Part shown: piece by piece, positions 6,233 to 12,547 of the stretch | How the letters are laid out: the number at the start of each line of letters is the position of its first letter | How positions within the stretch are numbered: the stretch's first letter is position 1 | NCBI GenBank assembly: GCA_937858165.1 | Contig: CALLZA010000313.1 | Location: 1 to 12,547, forward strand | Length of the DNA: 12,547 nucleotides | Source of the DNA: an uncultured Ardenticatenia bacterium | GTDB lineage: Bacteria; Chloroflexota; Anaerolineae; Promineifilales; Promineifilaceae | Reading direction: 5' to 3' | Translations under genes and position numbers: made by a program | Notes under the pieces: model-generated | Databases searched by the model: none | The model's input: only the letters and a program-made list of their open reading frames with translations | Told to the model about the DNA's origin: nothing

Positions 6233-8011
6233 TTAGTAGACGCGCTTCTTGGGCTCATAGCGACCCATAACGACGGGTTTGTACTCGAGGGAGTAGCCGC
6301 CCTGATCGTCGCGGGCGACCAGGCTGTGCTTCAGCCACGTCTCGTCGTCGCGCTCGGGGTAGTCCTCACGGGCGTGACCGCCGCGGCTCTCCTGGCGGGC
6401 ACAGGCGGCGGTGGCCGTCACCTCGGCCAACTCCAGCAGGCAACCCAACTCCCAAGCCTCCAGCAGGTCGGTGTTATAGGTCTTGCCCTTGTCATCGATC
6501 TGGAGCTTGGTCTGGTACTCGTGGCGCAGTTCGCGCAGATCTTCGACCGCCTTCGACATGGTGGCCTCGGTGCGGAAGACGCCGACGTTGTCGGTCATCG
6601 TCTGTTGCATCCGGCGGCGCAGGTTGTGGGGCTTCACCCCGCCGCTGCCGTTGCGGATGCGATCCAGGTCGCTGTAGATGGCGTCGCCCGTCCCCGTGGA
6701 CAGCCGGCCCAGGTCCGCCCCCTGGCAGTACTCGGCGATGTGGCGGCCGGCGCGGCGGCCGAAGACGACCAGGTCGACCAGCGAGTTAGTGCCCAGCCGG
6801 TTCGCGCCGTGGACAGAGACGCAAGCGCACTCGCCGGCGGCGTAGAGACCATGGAGCACTTGCTTGCGCGCGCCGAGGATGACGCGGCCGTCCAGGTCGG
6901 TCGGGATGCCGCCCATGGCGTAGTGAGCCGTGGGCTGGATGGGCATCGGCTCTTCGACCGGATCGACGCCCAGGTAGGTGCGGGCGAAGTCGGCGATGTC
7001 AGGCAGCTTCGATTCGATGTAGGCCCGGTCGACGCGTCGCGTCTCGCCCGCCTCGGCCAGATAACGGTTGACCGTCTCTGGCGTCACGTCGAGGTGGACG
7101 TAGTTTTGGCCGTTGATGCCGCGGCCGGCCTGAATCTCCAGGAAGATGGCCCGGCTGACCACGTCGCGGCTGGCCAGGTCTTTAATCGTCGGCGCGTACT
7201 TCTCCATGAAGCGCTCGCCCTGGCCGTTGAGCAAAATGCCGCCCTCGCCGCGCACGCCCTCGGTGATGAGGATGCCCAGCTTATATATGCCGGTCGGGTG
7301 AAACTGGAAGAACTCCATATCTTCCAGGGCCACGCCGTTGCGCAGGCAGATGGCCGTGCCGTCGCCGGTCAGCGAGTGGGCGTTGGAGGTCACGTCCCAG
7401 CAGCGCCCCCAACCGCCAGTGGCGAACAGGACGGCTTTGCTGTGGAAGACGTGCAACTCGCCGGTGGCGATCTCATAGGCGATGATGCCGCGTACGGTAT
7501 CGCCGGTGCGCAGCAACTCGACGACGTGGAACTCGTCGAAGAAGTTGACCCTGTTTTTGATGCACTGCTGGTAGAGCGTTTGCAGGATCATGTGGCCGGT
7601 GCGGTCGGCGGCGTGGCAGGCGCGCATGACCGGCTTGCCGGTGTCGTTGTTGGTGTGGCCGCCGAAGCGCCGTTGGGAGATGCGGCCGTTGGGCAAACGG
7701 TCGAACGGTAGGCCCATGTGCTCCAGCTCGATGACCGTCTCGATCGCTTCCTGGCACAGCACGTCCACCGCGTCCTGGTCGGCCAGATAGTCCGACCCCT
7801 TCACAGTGTCGTAGGCGTGCCACTCCCAGCGGTCTTCTTCCAGATTGCCCAGCGCCGCGCCGATGCCGCCCTGGGCCGTGCCGGTGTGGGAGCGGGTGGG
7901 GTACAGTTTGGAGACGACGGCCACGTTGGCGCCGCGGCTGGCGTAGAGCGCGGCCATCAGCCCCGCCCCGCCCGCGCCGACGATGACCGCGTCAAAGACG
8001 TGCGTTTTCAT
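6233..8011 (-). CDS. sdhA: Succinate dehydrogenase flavoprotein subunit
   Basis: The 592-residue catalytic subunit that oxidises succinate to fumarate on the cytoplasmic face of complex II. The N-terminal dinucleotide fold is GAGGAG (residues 12-17). The SHTGTAQGG block carries His42, the expected covalent FAD attachment site. Active-site residues are visible by comparison with E. coli: His238 in FHPTG, Glu256 in RGEGG, Arg282 in LASRDVV, His363 in HYAMGG and Arg405 in ANRLGTNS. The C-terminal domain ends normally. The ATG directly follows the sdhD stop (TAA then ATG), so the two are translationally coupled; a GAGG lies about 7 bases upstream inside sdhD. No missing residues or frameshifts are seen. 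Confidence 0.98.
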   Translation of the reverse strand: MKTHVFDAVIVGAGGAGLMAALYASRGANVAVVSKLYPTRSHTGTAQGGIGAALGNLEEDRWEWHAYDTVKGSDYLADQDAVDVLCQEAIETVIELEHMGLPFDRLPNGRISQRRFGGHTNNDTGKPVMRACHAADRTGHMILQTLYQQCIKNRVNFFDEFHVVELLRTGDTVRGIIAYEIATGELHVFHSKAVLFATGGWGRCWDVTSNAHSLTGDGTAICLRNGVALEDMEFFQFHPTGIYKLGILITEGVRGEGGILLNGQGERFMEKYAPTIKDLASRDVVSRAIFLEIQAGRGINGQNYVHLDVTPETVNRYLAEAGETRRVDRAYIESKLPDIADFARTYLGVDPVEEPMPIQPTAHYAMGGIPTDLDGRVILGARKQVLHGLYAAGECACVSVHGANRLGTNSLVDLVVFGRRAGRHIAEYCQGADLGRLSTGTGDAIYSDLDRIRNGSGGVKPHNLRRRMQQTMTDNVGVFRTEATMSKAVEDLRELRHEYQTKLQIDDKGKTYNTDLLEAWELGCLLELAEVTATAACARQESRGGHAREDYPERDDETWLKHSLVARDDQGGYSLEYKPVVMGRYEPKKRVY

Positions 8012-8419
8012 TTAGAACCTCGTGGAATCGAATAGGGCAATAGCGATCGTGGCCCAAATGACGGTGGCGACGACGAACAGGCCCAGCACGATGCCGACGA
8101 GGCGGCGGGCGGCGGGGTTGTGGACGTAGTCGCTCAGGATGTTAAAGAGACCGCGGATGCCGTGGGGAATCGCCATCCACAGTAGGAGGATGTCGAACGT
8201 CTTCCAGCCCCAACTGCTCCACTGCGCCGCCACAAACTGTAGCGTCAAATTGGCCGAGCTATTGAGCACGTGCTGGATGACCATGTGGCCCACGGCCAGG
8301 ATCAGCATCGCCACGCCCGACAGGCGCATGAATAGCCAGAGGTAGCGCTCGTAGCTGCGCTCCAGCTTAACCCGGCGGACAGTGACTTTGCCCGGTGATT
8401 TGGATGGAATTGCTGCCAT
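8012..8419 (-). CDS. sdhD: Succinate dehydrogenase membrane anchor subunit D
   Basis: A 135-residue membrane protein with three predicted helices (about residues 29-50, 72-95 and 106-130) that anchors the catalytic subunits and, with SdhC, holds heme b and the quinone. The motif HGIRGLFNILSDY at residues 86-98 matches the E. coli SdhD region around the heme ligand His71 and the quinone-site Asp-Tyr pair, giving His86, Asp97 and Tyr98 here. An open frame continues far upstream, but ATG 8419 with AGGAG about 8 bases before it is the proper start. It begins 14 bases after the sdhC stop and directly abuts sdhA. Confidence 0.92.
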   Translation of the reverse strand: MAAIPSKSPGKVTVRRVKLERSYERYLWLFMRLSGVAMLILAVGHMVIQHVLNSSANLTLQFVAAQWSSWGWKTFDILLLWMAIPHGIRGLFNILSDYVHNPAARRLVGIVLGLFVVATVIWATIAIALFDSTRF

Positions 8420-8433
8420 TGTGGGTGCTCCTC

Positions 8434-8898
8434 TTAGCGCGCGTATTGGGCGAACTCGCTGAAGGCGGGCAGGCGCAGGCAGTTGTCGCCCGCCGCGGCC
8501 AGCTCCGAGCAGTGGCCGATCATGCCGCTCAGCATCAGGACGGCTGCCGGGATGAAGGCCAGCAAGAACAGCCCCCAGGTAATCAGGGAGCTTGTCCGCT
8601 GGTATCGCCACCACTCCGGCTTGAAGTCCAGAATCGTAATGCGAATGCCATTGAAGGCGTGATAGAGGACAGCGGCCATGACGCCGACTTCGCCGATGCC
8701 GAACAACGGGTTCTTGAACAGGGCGATTGACCAGGCGTAGGCCTGGGGCCAGAAGAAGGCGTTGGCGGTGTCCCAAACGTGGATCACCAGGAAGAAGAGG
8801 ATGGCAAGTCCGGAAATGCGATGGGCCAGCCAACTGTATTGTCCGGAGCGGCCTCGATAGCGGATACTCTCGCGTACAGTGAGGATCAAAGAGGACAT
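8434..8898 (-). CDS. sdhC: Succinate dehydrogenase cytochrome b556 subunit C
   Basis: First gene of the operon: a 154-residue membrane protein with three helices (about residues 27-47, 68-90 and 104-126). The conserved N-terminal block SWLAHRISG supplies the Ser/Arg pair of the quinone site. The block LYHAFNGIRITILD corresponds to the segment with the axial heme ligand, making His80 the likely ligand. An in-frame ATG at 8940 exists, but ATG 8898 has a GGAGA 7 bases upstream and gives the usual N-terminus. After the last helix is a tail of about 27 residues with Cys130 and Cys140, longer than in the enteric protein and expected on the outer side of the membrane. Confidence 0.92.
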   Translation of the reverse strand: MSSLILTVRESIRYRGRSGQYSWLAHRISGLAILFFLVIHVWDTANAFFWPQAYAWSIALFKNPLFGIGEVGVMAAVLYHAFNGIRITILDFKPEWWRYQRTSSLITWGLFLLAFIPAAVLMLSGMIGHCSELAAAGDNCLRLPAFSEFAQYAR

Positions 8899-8930
8899 AA
8901 AGGGGTCTCCGTGGGTAATGTACGAACGTG

Positions 8931-8958
8931 AGTATAGCATTTTTCAAAGCAATGATAA
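8931..8958 (-). promoter_or_regulatory. Promoter of the sdhCDAB operon
   Basis: Read on the minus strand, TTATCA (8958-8953) and TATACT (8936-8931) are separated by 16 bases, and TG precedes the -10 by one base (an extended -10). The predicted transcript start is near 8924, leaving a leader of about 25 bases with the ribosome binding site. The -10 is 5/6 and the -35 4/6 against the housekeeping sigma consensus. Confidence 0.55.
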
Positions 8959-8998
8959 GTGAATCTAGATGTAACATTGGCCGGCCCGGTTATGGCTC

Positions 8999-9027
8999 TT
9001 GCCGCCGGGCGGCCGCCTTGCTAAACT
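8999..9027 (+). promoter_or_regulatory. Possible promoter for a leaderless GNAT transcript
   Basis: TTGCCG (8999-9004) and TAAACT (9022-9027) are 17 bases apart, each 4/6 to consensus. The second box ends exactly 7 bases before ATG 9035, so transcription would begin at or next to the start codon. No Shine-Dalgarno precedes that ATG, which fits a leaderless message, but the match is weak. Confidence 0.3.
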
Positions 9028-9034
9028 AGCCTCA

Positions 9035-10054
9035 ATGGTGCGGCCCTTTGATCTGCGCGATCTGGCACTAATCCGCCGCCTGGGTGAGCGTGGCGTGTCG
9101 CTGCATACCGTCTCCGCCCTTGTCGAGAACGTGCATCCCCTGCGCGGTGCGCTCATCAGTATGCTGGTGGGCGGCGAGTTTCCCACCTTCGTTTGGAAAC
9201 CTGATAGCGGCGAGCGCGGCGGCTTTCTGCAATTACGCGTCAGCAGCAACGGGCCACAGGCGTTTGTGCTCTATATCAGCCCACGCCACCCGCAGCCGAC
9301 CACCAATGGCGACTATAACCCACTCGATGCCGCCCACCGCCACAGCCCAGACAGCGCCGTCTGGCTGGCGCTGCTGGACGAGGCCGTCGCCGAGATAGGC
9401 CGGCGCGGCATTCACCATCTGATCGCCGAGACAGACGAGAGCGGCCCCGAGCTGCCCGTTTTGCGCCGCGCCGGCTTTGCTGTCTACACGCGGCAGGACA
9501 TCTGGCGCGTGGCCGCGGCCGACTATCGGCCCCAGGGCGTCGCCGCCAGCAAACTCCAGCGCCGCCACGCTGATGACGATTGGGACATTCAGTTGCTCTA
9601 CGCCAACACCGTCCCGCGGCTGGTGCAACTGGTGGAGCCGCCGCCCCCCCAGGGCGAAAGTGATAACTGGGTGCTGCGGTTGGGCGACGAGCTGGCCGCC
9701 TTTGTCACCTTGCGCCAGGGGCCAACGGCCGGCTGGCTGCGCTTCTTCATCCACCCCGACGCTGAGTCAGAGGCGGATGAGATCGTCGCCGCCGCGCTGG
9801 AGGTCGCCTTCGAACGCGAACCGGAGCAAGTCTACTGCTGTGTGCGGCGCTATGAGAGCTGGCTGCCCAACGCGCTGGCCCGTAGCGGCTTCGATGTCTG
9901 CGCCAGTCAGGCGGTCATGGTTCGACACACCGTTCACTATCTGCCGCGGACGGCGCCCGAGGCGGCGGTAGCCCTTGATGGACAACGTATTCCCGTCTCT
10001 TCGCCGATGATCCGACAGTTCAATCAGGCGGAGCAGAATAGCCATGAGCCATAG
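9035..10054 (+). CDS. GNAT-like acetyltransferase, two-domain
   Basis: A 339-residue soluble protein that looks like two GNAT acetyltransferase folds in tandem. The first half has a helix-strand-helix pattern with VWLALLDEAVAEIGRRG, then an E-S-G-P-E-L-P-V-L-R-R-A-G-F block followed by VYTRQDIW, as in acetyl-CoA-binding GNAT domains. The second half has GWLRFFIHPDAE and a C-terminal RRYESWLPNALARSGF block followed by a strand (ASQAVMVRHTV). The glycine-rich pyrophosphate loop (Q/R-x-x-G-x-G/A) of active GNATs is not obvious in either half, so activity is uncertain. ATG 9035 is preferred to an in-frame TTG at 8999. It is transcribed divergently from sdhC across a 136-base gap. Substrate unknown. 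Confidence 0.65.
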   Translation: MVRPFDLRDLALIRRLGERGVSLHTVSALVENVHPLRGALISMLVGGEFPTFVWKPDSGERGGFLQLRVSSNGPQAFVLYISPRHPQPTTNGDYNPLDAAHRHSPDSAVWLALLDEAVAEIGRRGIHHLIAETDESGPELPVLRRAGFAVYTRQDIWRVAAADYRPQGVAASKLQRRHADDDWDIQLLYANTVPRLVQLVEPPPPQGESDNWVLRLGDELAAFVTLRQGPTAGWLRFFIHPDAESEADEIVAAALEVAFEREPEQVYCCVRRYESWLPNALARSGFDVCASQAVMVRHTVHYLPRTAPEAAVALDGQRIPVSSPMIRQFNQAEQNSHEP

Positions 10055-10090
10055 AGCGGTTGTCCGAATCGTTTGTAGGTTATGAAGAAC

Positions 10091-10169
10091 CATCTACAGA
10101 TTTCACAGATTCGGCTCTGAGAATTCGCGGTTGAGGAAAACCGTGCTTAATCTGTGTAATCGGTGAATG
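10091..10169. repeat. Imperfect inverted repeat with inner stem-loop in the spacer before the ATPase
   Basis: The 21-base arms 10091-10111 and 10149-10169 are complementary at 17 of 21 positions, including a perfect CACAGATT/AATCTGTG core. The 37 bases between them contain a second small hairpin (CGGTT 10128-10132 with AACCG 10139-10143). No U-run follows the right arm in either direction. The arms contain the ATCTGTGTAAT-type motif that I recall as a dispersed spacer repeat in several bacterial groups. It occupies about half of the 174-base spacer 10055-10228, which holds no gene. Confidence 0.65.
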
Positions 10170-10228
10170 CTTCCTCCATTAGGAGTAAGGAGCGATTCTC
10201 TGAAACGCTCTACTGTAATGTGAGAGAC

Positions 10229-11935
10229 ATGGAAACGAAACAGTCGTACGAAGACTTGCGCACCCTCCTGACGATTTTGCCGCCCAGCATCGCCGAAAGT
10301 GTCGAGCAGGCTGGCAACGCCGAGGCGCTGCTGGAAATAGTGATGGACCTCGGCCGCGTGCCCACGGCGCGCTACGTCGATGGCGAGCGCATCTTGCGCC
10401 AGCGCGAGGTCAGCCACGTCGAGATCGACCAGGTCGTTGACGGCATTGGCGATTTTGACGACGATAACCGCGCCGGCATCGCCCGCACGCTGCACCGCAT
10501 CTCCGGCATTCGCAATCGGCGCGGCCAGGTCGTCGGTCTGACGTGCCGCGTCGGCCGCGCCGTCTATGGCACCATTGAGATTCTGGAAGACATCGTCGCC
10601 GAAGGGCACAGCATCCTCATCCTCGGTCGGCCTGGCGTGGGCAAGACAACGATGCTGCGCGAGATGGCCCGCGTGCTGGCCGAGAAGAAGCGGGTGATCA
10701 TCGTCGATACGAGTAACGAGATCGGCGGCGATGGTGACATCCCCCACCCGGCTGTCGGCCGCGCCCGGCGCATGCAGGTTCCCCGCCCGGCCCACCAGCA
10801 CGAGACGATGATCGAGGCTGTGGAGAACCACAACCCGGAGGTTATCGTCATCGACGAGATCGGCCGCGAGCGCGAGGCCGAAGCCGCCCGGACGATCAAC
10901 GAGCGTGGCGTCCAGCTCATCGGCACGGCCCACGGCAACAATCTAGAAAACCTGCTGCTCAACCCAACTCTGTCCGACCTCGTCGGCGGCATCGAGAGTG
11001 TGACCCTTTCTGACGAGGAGGCGCGCCGCCGCGGCACGCAGAAGACAGTGCTGGAGCGCCGCGCCCCGCCGACGTTTGACGTGCTCATCGAGATGCAGGA
11101 GCGACAGCGGCTGCTCGTCCACCGCGACGTGACCACGTCGGTCGACGCCATGCTGCGCGGCGAGCCGGTGCAGGTCGAACTGCGCTGGTGCGACGAAGAC
11201 GGTCGTATCCACAGCGAACGACAGAATCTGGTCGTCACTTCGGCCGCCGTCACTGGCCGGCGCGCGACCGGCCCCGGCGCGCGACAAGCGCAGGGGCGCG
11301 GCGGCCGCGAGATGCGACCGGCCGGCCCCGGCACGCGCTCCGACGAGGCCAACACGCACCAGCAGACGATCCTGCCGCCCACGCGCGAGCTGGCCGCTGC
11401 GCCCGGTGGCGACAACGGCCACGCCGCCGAAGATGGCTATGAGCCGCGCGGTAGCGGCCGGCGCACCATCCGGGTCTTCGCCTATGGCGTGGCCCGCAAC
11501 CGGCTCTATCAGGCGGCCAAGCATCTGGGCGTCAAGCTGGCCGTGGTCGAAACGCTGGAGGAGGCCGAGGTACTGGTAACGCTGAAGAGCTACTACCGCA
11601 AGCGCCGCCGGCTGATTAACGATGCTGAACAGCACAACGTCTCGGTCTACGTTCTGCGGGCCAACACCGTCAGCCAGATGGAGCGCTTCCTGGTCGAAGC
11701 CCTGGGCCTGGAGGCACCCACGTCCGGCGACCCTTTTGAGTCAGCCATGGCCGAGACGGAACGGGCCATCGCCCTCGTCCAGTCCGGCCAGACCAGCGCC
11801 GACCTGCGACCCGTCGGCTCGGCCATTCGCCGCTATCAGCACGAGATGGTGCGGCAGGCCAATCTGGTCTCCCACAGCTACGGCCGCGAACCGTACCGCC
11901 ATGTGCGCGTCTTTAACACGGCGCGCAACGACTGA
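10229..11935 (+). CDS. R3H-domain AAA ATPase (Ycf45 / SpoIIIAA-like)
   Basis: A 568-residue ATPase of the family known in cyanobacteria and plastids as Ycf45, related to the SpoIIIAA/PilT-type secretion ATPases. An N-terminal domain (about 1-115) is followed by an ATPase core with Walker A GRPGVGKTT at 133-141 and Walker B VIVIDEIG at 205-212; GTAHGNNLENLLLNPTL lies just beyond. Residues about 335-411 are a low-complexity Gly/Arg/Pro/Ala linker. A conserved second block, IRVFAYGVARNRL onward (413 to about 495), follows. The C-terminus is an R3H domain with Arg534-x-x-x-His538, a fold that binds single-stranded nucleic acid. A nucleic-acid role is inferred; the cellular job of the family is not settled. 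ATG 10229 is used because homology begins with YEDLRTLLTILP; a GTG at 10163 lies in the inverted repeat. No strong ribosome binding site is seen. Confidence 0.9.
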   Translation: METKQSYEDLRTLLTILPPSIAESVEQAGNAEALLEIVMDLGRVPTARYVDGERILRQREVSHVEIDQVVDGIGDFDDDNRAGIARTLHRISGIRNRRGQVVGLTCRVGRAVYGTIEILEDIVAEGHSILILGRPGVGKTTMLREMARVLAEKKRVIIVDTSNEIGGDGDIPHPAVGRARRMQVPRPAHQHETMIEAVENHNPEVIVIDEIGREREAEAARTINERGVQLIGTAHGNNLENLLLNPTLSDLVGGIESVTLSDEEARRRGTQKTVLERRAPPTFDVLIEMQERQRLLVHRDVTTSVDAMLRGEPVQVELRWCDEDGRIHSERQNLVVTSAAVTGRRATGPGARQAQGRGGREMRPAGPGTRSDEANTHQQTILPPTRELAAAPGGDNGHAAEDGYEPRGSGRRTIRVFAYGVARNRLYQAAKHLGVKLAVVETLEEAEVLVTLKSYYRKRRRLINDAEQHNVSVYVLRANTVSQMERFLVEALGLEAPTSGDPFESAMAETERAIALVQSGQTSADLRPVGSAIRRYQHEMVRQANLVSHSYGREPYRHVRVFNTARND

Positions 11936-11937
11936 TC

Positions 11938-11973
11938 GTTCGTAGTAAACCGCTAAAGCGGTTTACTACGAAC
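11938..11973. repeat. Perfect 36-base palindromic element
   Basis: The arms GTTCGTAGTAAACCGCT (11938-11954) and AGCGGTTTACTACGAAC (11957-11973) are perfectly complementary over 17 bases with only AA between them. It begins two bases after the ATPase stop and ends nine bases before the tmk start, filling nearly the whole gap. No U-run follows on either strand, so it is not a standard intrinsic terminator. It looks like a REP-like or miniature mobile palindromic element, and in RNA it would form a very stable hairpin just upstream of tmk. Confidence 0.85.
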
Positions 11974-11982
11974 AGACGCCCC

Positions 11983-12435
11983 ATGTTCATCACCCTCGAA
12001 GGCCCCGAAGGCGCGGGCAAGACCACCCAACTGCGGGCGCTGGCCGACTATCTGCGGGGCTGCGGCTACGACGTCGTCACCACCCGCGAGCCGGGCGGCA
12101 CGGCCATTGGCGACCAGATCCGCCACGTGTTGCACGACACGGCCAACGTCGCCATGTCGCCCACAGCGGAGGTGCTGCTCTACGCCGCCTCGCGGGCGCA
12201 ATTAGTGGCTGAGGTCATCCAACCGGCATTGGCCGCCGGGCGGGTAGTCCTGTGCGATCGCTACGCCGACAGCACGATGGCCTATCAGGGGTACGGCCGC
12301 GGCCTCGACCGGGACGCGCTGGCAGCATTAACGGCCGTCGCCACCGGCGGCCTGCGCCCCGACCTGACGCTGCTGCTCGACCTGGACGTGGCGCGCGGCC
12401 TGGCCCGCCGCCGCGACGAGGGGGAAGAGATGAAC
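11983..12435 (+). CDS. tmk: Thymidylate kinase, N-terminal part (cut by contig end)
   Basis: The first 151 codons of dTMP kinase, which phosphorylates dTMP to dTDP with ATP for DNA synthesis. The P-loop GPEGAGKTT (residues 7-15), the TREPGGT block (34-40) that helps bind dTMP, the CDRYADSTMAYQG block (91-103) with the DRY motif, and a LLLDLDVARGLARRR stretch leading into the LID region are all intact. Complete enzymes are about 205-215 residues, so the last quarter is missing. The reading frame continues into adapter at 12436, and the apparent C-terminus SLIHISAPTRPY is adapter translation. ATG 11983 gives the canonical N-terminus; no good ribosome binding site precedes it, only the palindrome. 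The R3H ATPase and tmk are often close neighbours in Chloroflexota, as far as I recall. Confidence 0.95.
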
Positions 12436-12501
12436 CTGTCTCTTATACACATCTCCGCGCCCACGAGACCGTACTAGATCTCGTATGCCGTCTTCTGCTT
12501 G
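12436..12501 (+). other. Untrimmed Nextera i7 / Illumina P7 adapter
   Basis: The Tn5 mosaic end begins at 12436, followed by the Nextera read-2 adapter to 12469, index CGTACTAG at 12470-12477, and the P7 sequence to 12501. One base differs from the published adapter (C instead of A at 12458), which fits a sequencing error. It carries the same index as the adapter at 64-129, in the opposite orientation. Confidence 0.98.
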
Positions 12502-12547
12502 ACAAAAAAAAAACTCAGACCCCAACACGAGACTGTATGAAGACCGA
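12502..12547. other. Non-genomic read tail beyond adapter
   Basis: A short poly-A run directly after the adapter, then about 36 bases that show no coding or genomic character. It mirrors 1-63 and is best explained as read tail past the end of the library molecule. Confidence 0.9.

Noticed and set aside
6326..7711. Long open frame on the plus strand (461 codons) opposite sdhA
   Set aside because: It is the antisense shadow of a well-conserved GC-rich gene. Its translation has no recognisable domain and is rich in Ala, Val, Gly and Asp, as expected for such shadows.
8420..8977. Upstream extension of the sdhD frame through sdhC
   Set aside because: The extension is an alternative frame inside sdhC. 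The sdhD start at 8419 has a proper ribosome binding site and matches family length.
11938..11973. Palindrome as an intrinsic terminator of the ATPase gene
   Set aside because: Neither strand has a U-run after the hairpin, and tmk begins nine bases later, so the standard terminator model does not fit.
1..12547. tRNA, rRNA, riboswitch, defence or phage genes
   Set aside because: Reading the spacers and frames showed no such structure or motif. All spacers longer than 100 bases are accounted for in the features.

Overview
The genomic part of this window is about 12.3 kb of GC-rich bacterial chromosome, from roughly 130 to 12435. It carries ordinary housekeeping and accessory genes. Both ends are not genomic: they hold untrimmed Illumina/Nextera i7 adapter with the same 8-base index (64-129 and 12436-12501), followed by poly-T/poly-A and unplaceable read tail (1-63 and 12502-12547). 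The first and last genes are therefore cut by the contig ends, not by biology. The gene content fits a Chloroflexota (Anaerolineae-like) genome or metagenome bin: an R3H/AAA ATPase of the Ycf45 type next to thymidylate kinase, a eukaryote-type UDP-glucose pyrophosphorylase, a 'peptidase MA'-like surface protein, a two-domain GNAT protein, and short palindromic and heptameric repeats in spacers. This placement is an inference from gene content only.

Layout. (1) 130-3793, plus strand: a tightly packed run of the C-terminal part of an RseP/RasP site-2 protease, a HEAT-repeat protein with an acidic tail, an AEC-family transporter, and a secreted or membrane-anchored relative of the MA-family metallopeptidases whose zinc ligands are partly replaced. 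The last three genes overlap by 4 bases at each junction. (2) 3899-5350, plus strand: UTP-glucose-1-phosphate uridylyltransferase with its own ribosome binding site. (3) 5399-5433: a strong bidirectional terminator between convergent transcription units. (4) 8898-5459, minus strand: a complete succinate dehydrogenase operon sdhC-sdhD-sdhA-sdhB (complex II) behind a recognisable extended -10 promoter. The heme, FAD, iron-sulfur and active-site residues are all visible. Seven-base tandem repeats sit at the 3' end of sdhB and between sdhA and sdhB. (5) 9035-11935, plus strand: a two-domain GNAT-like acetyltransferase, then a spacer with a long imperfect inverted repeat, then the R3H/AAA ATPase. 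(6) 11938-11973: a perfect 36-base palindrome. (7) 11983-12435: the first 151 codons of thymidylate kinase.

I saw no tRNA, rRNA, CRISPR array, transposase, phage gene or defence system. The best leads are the probable pseudo-metallopeptidase in the first operon and the three kinds of spacer repeat. I do not see a convincing new multi-gene system here.
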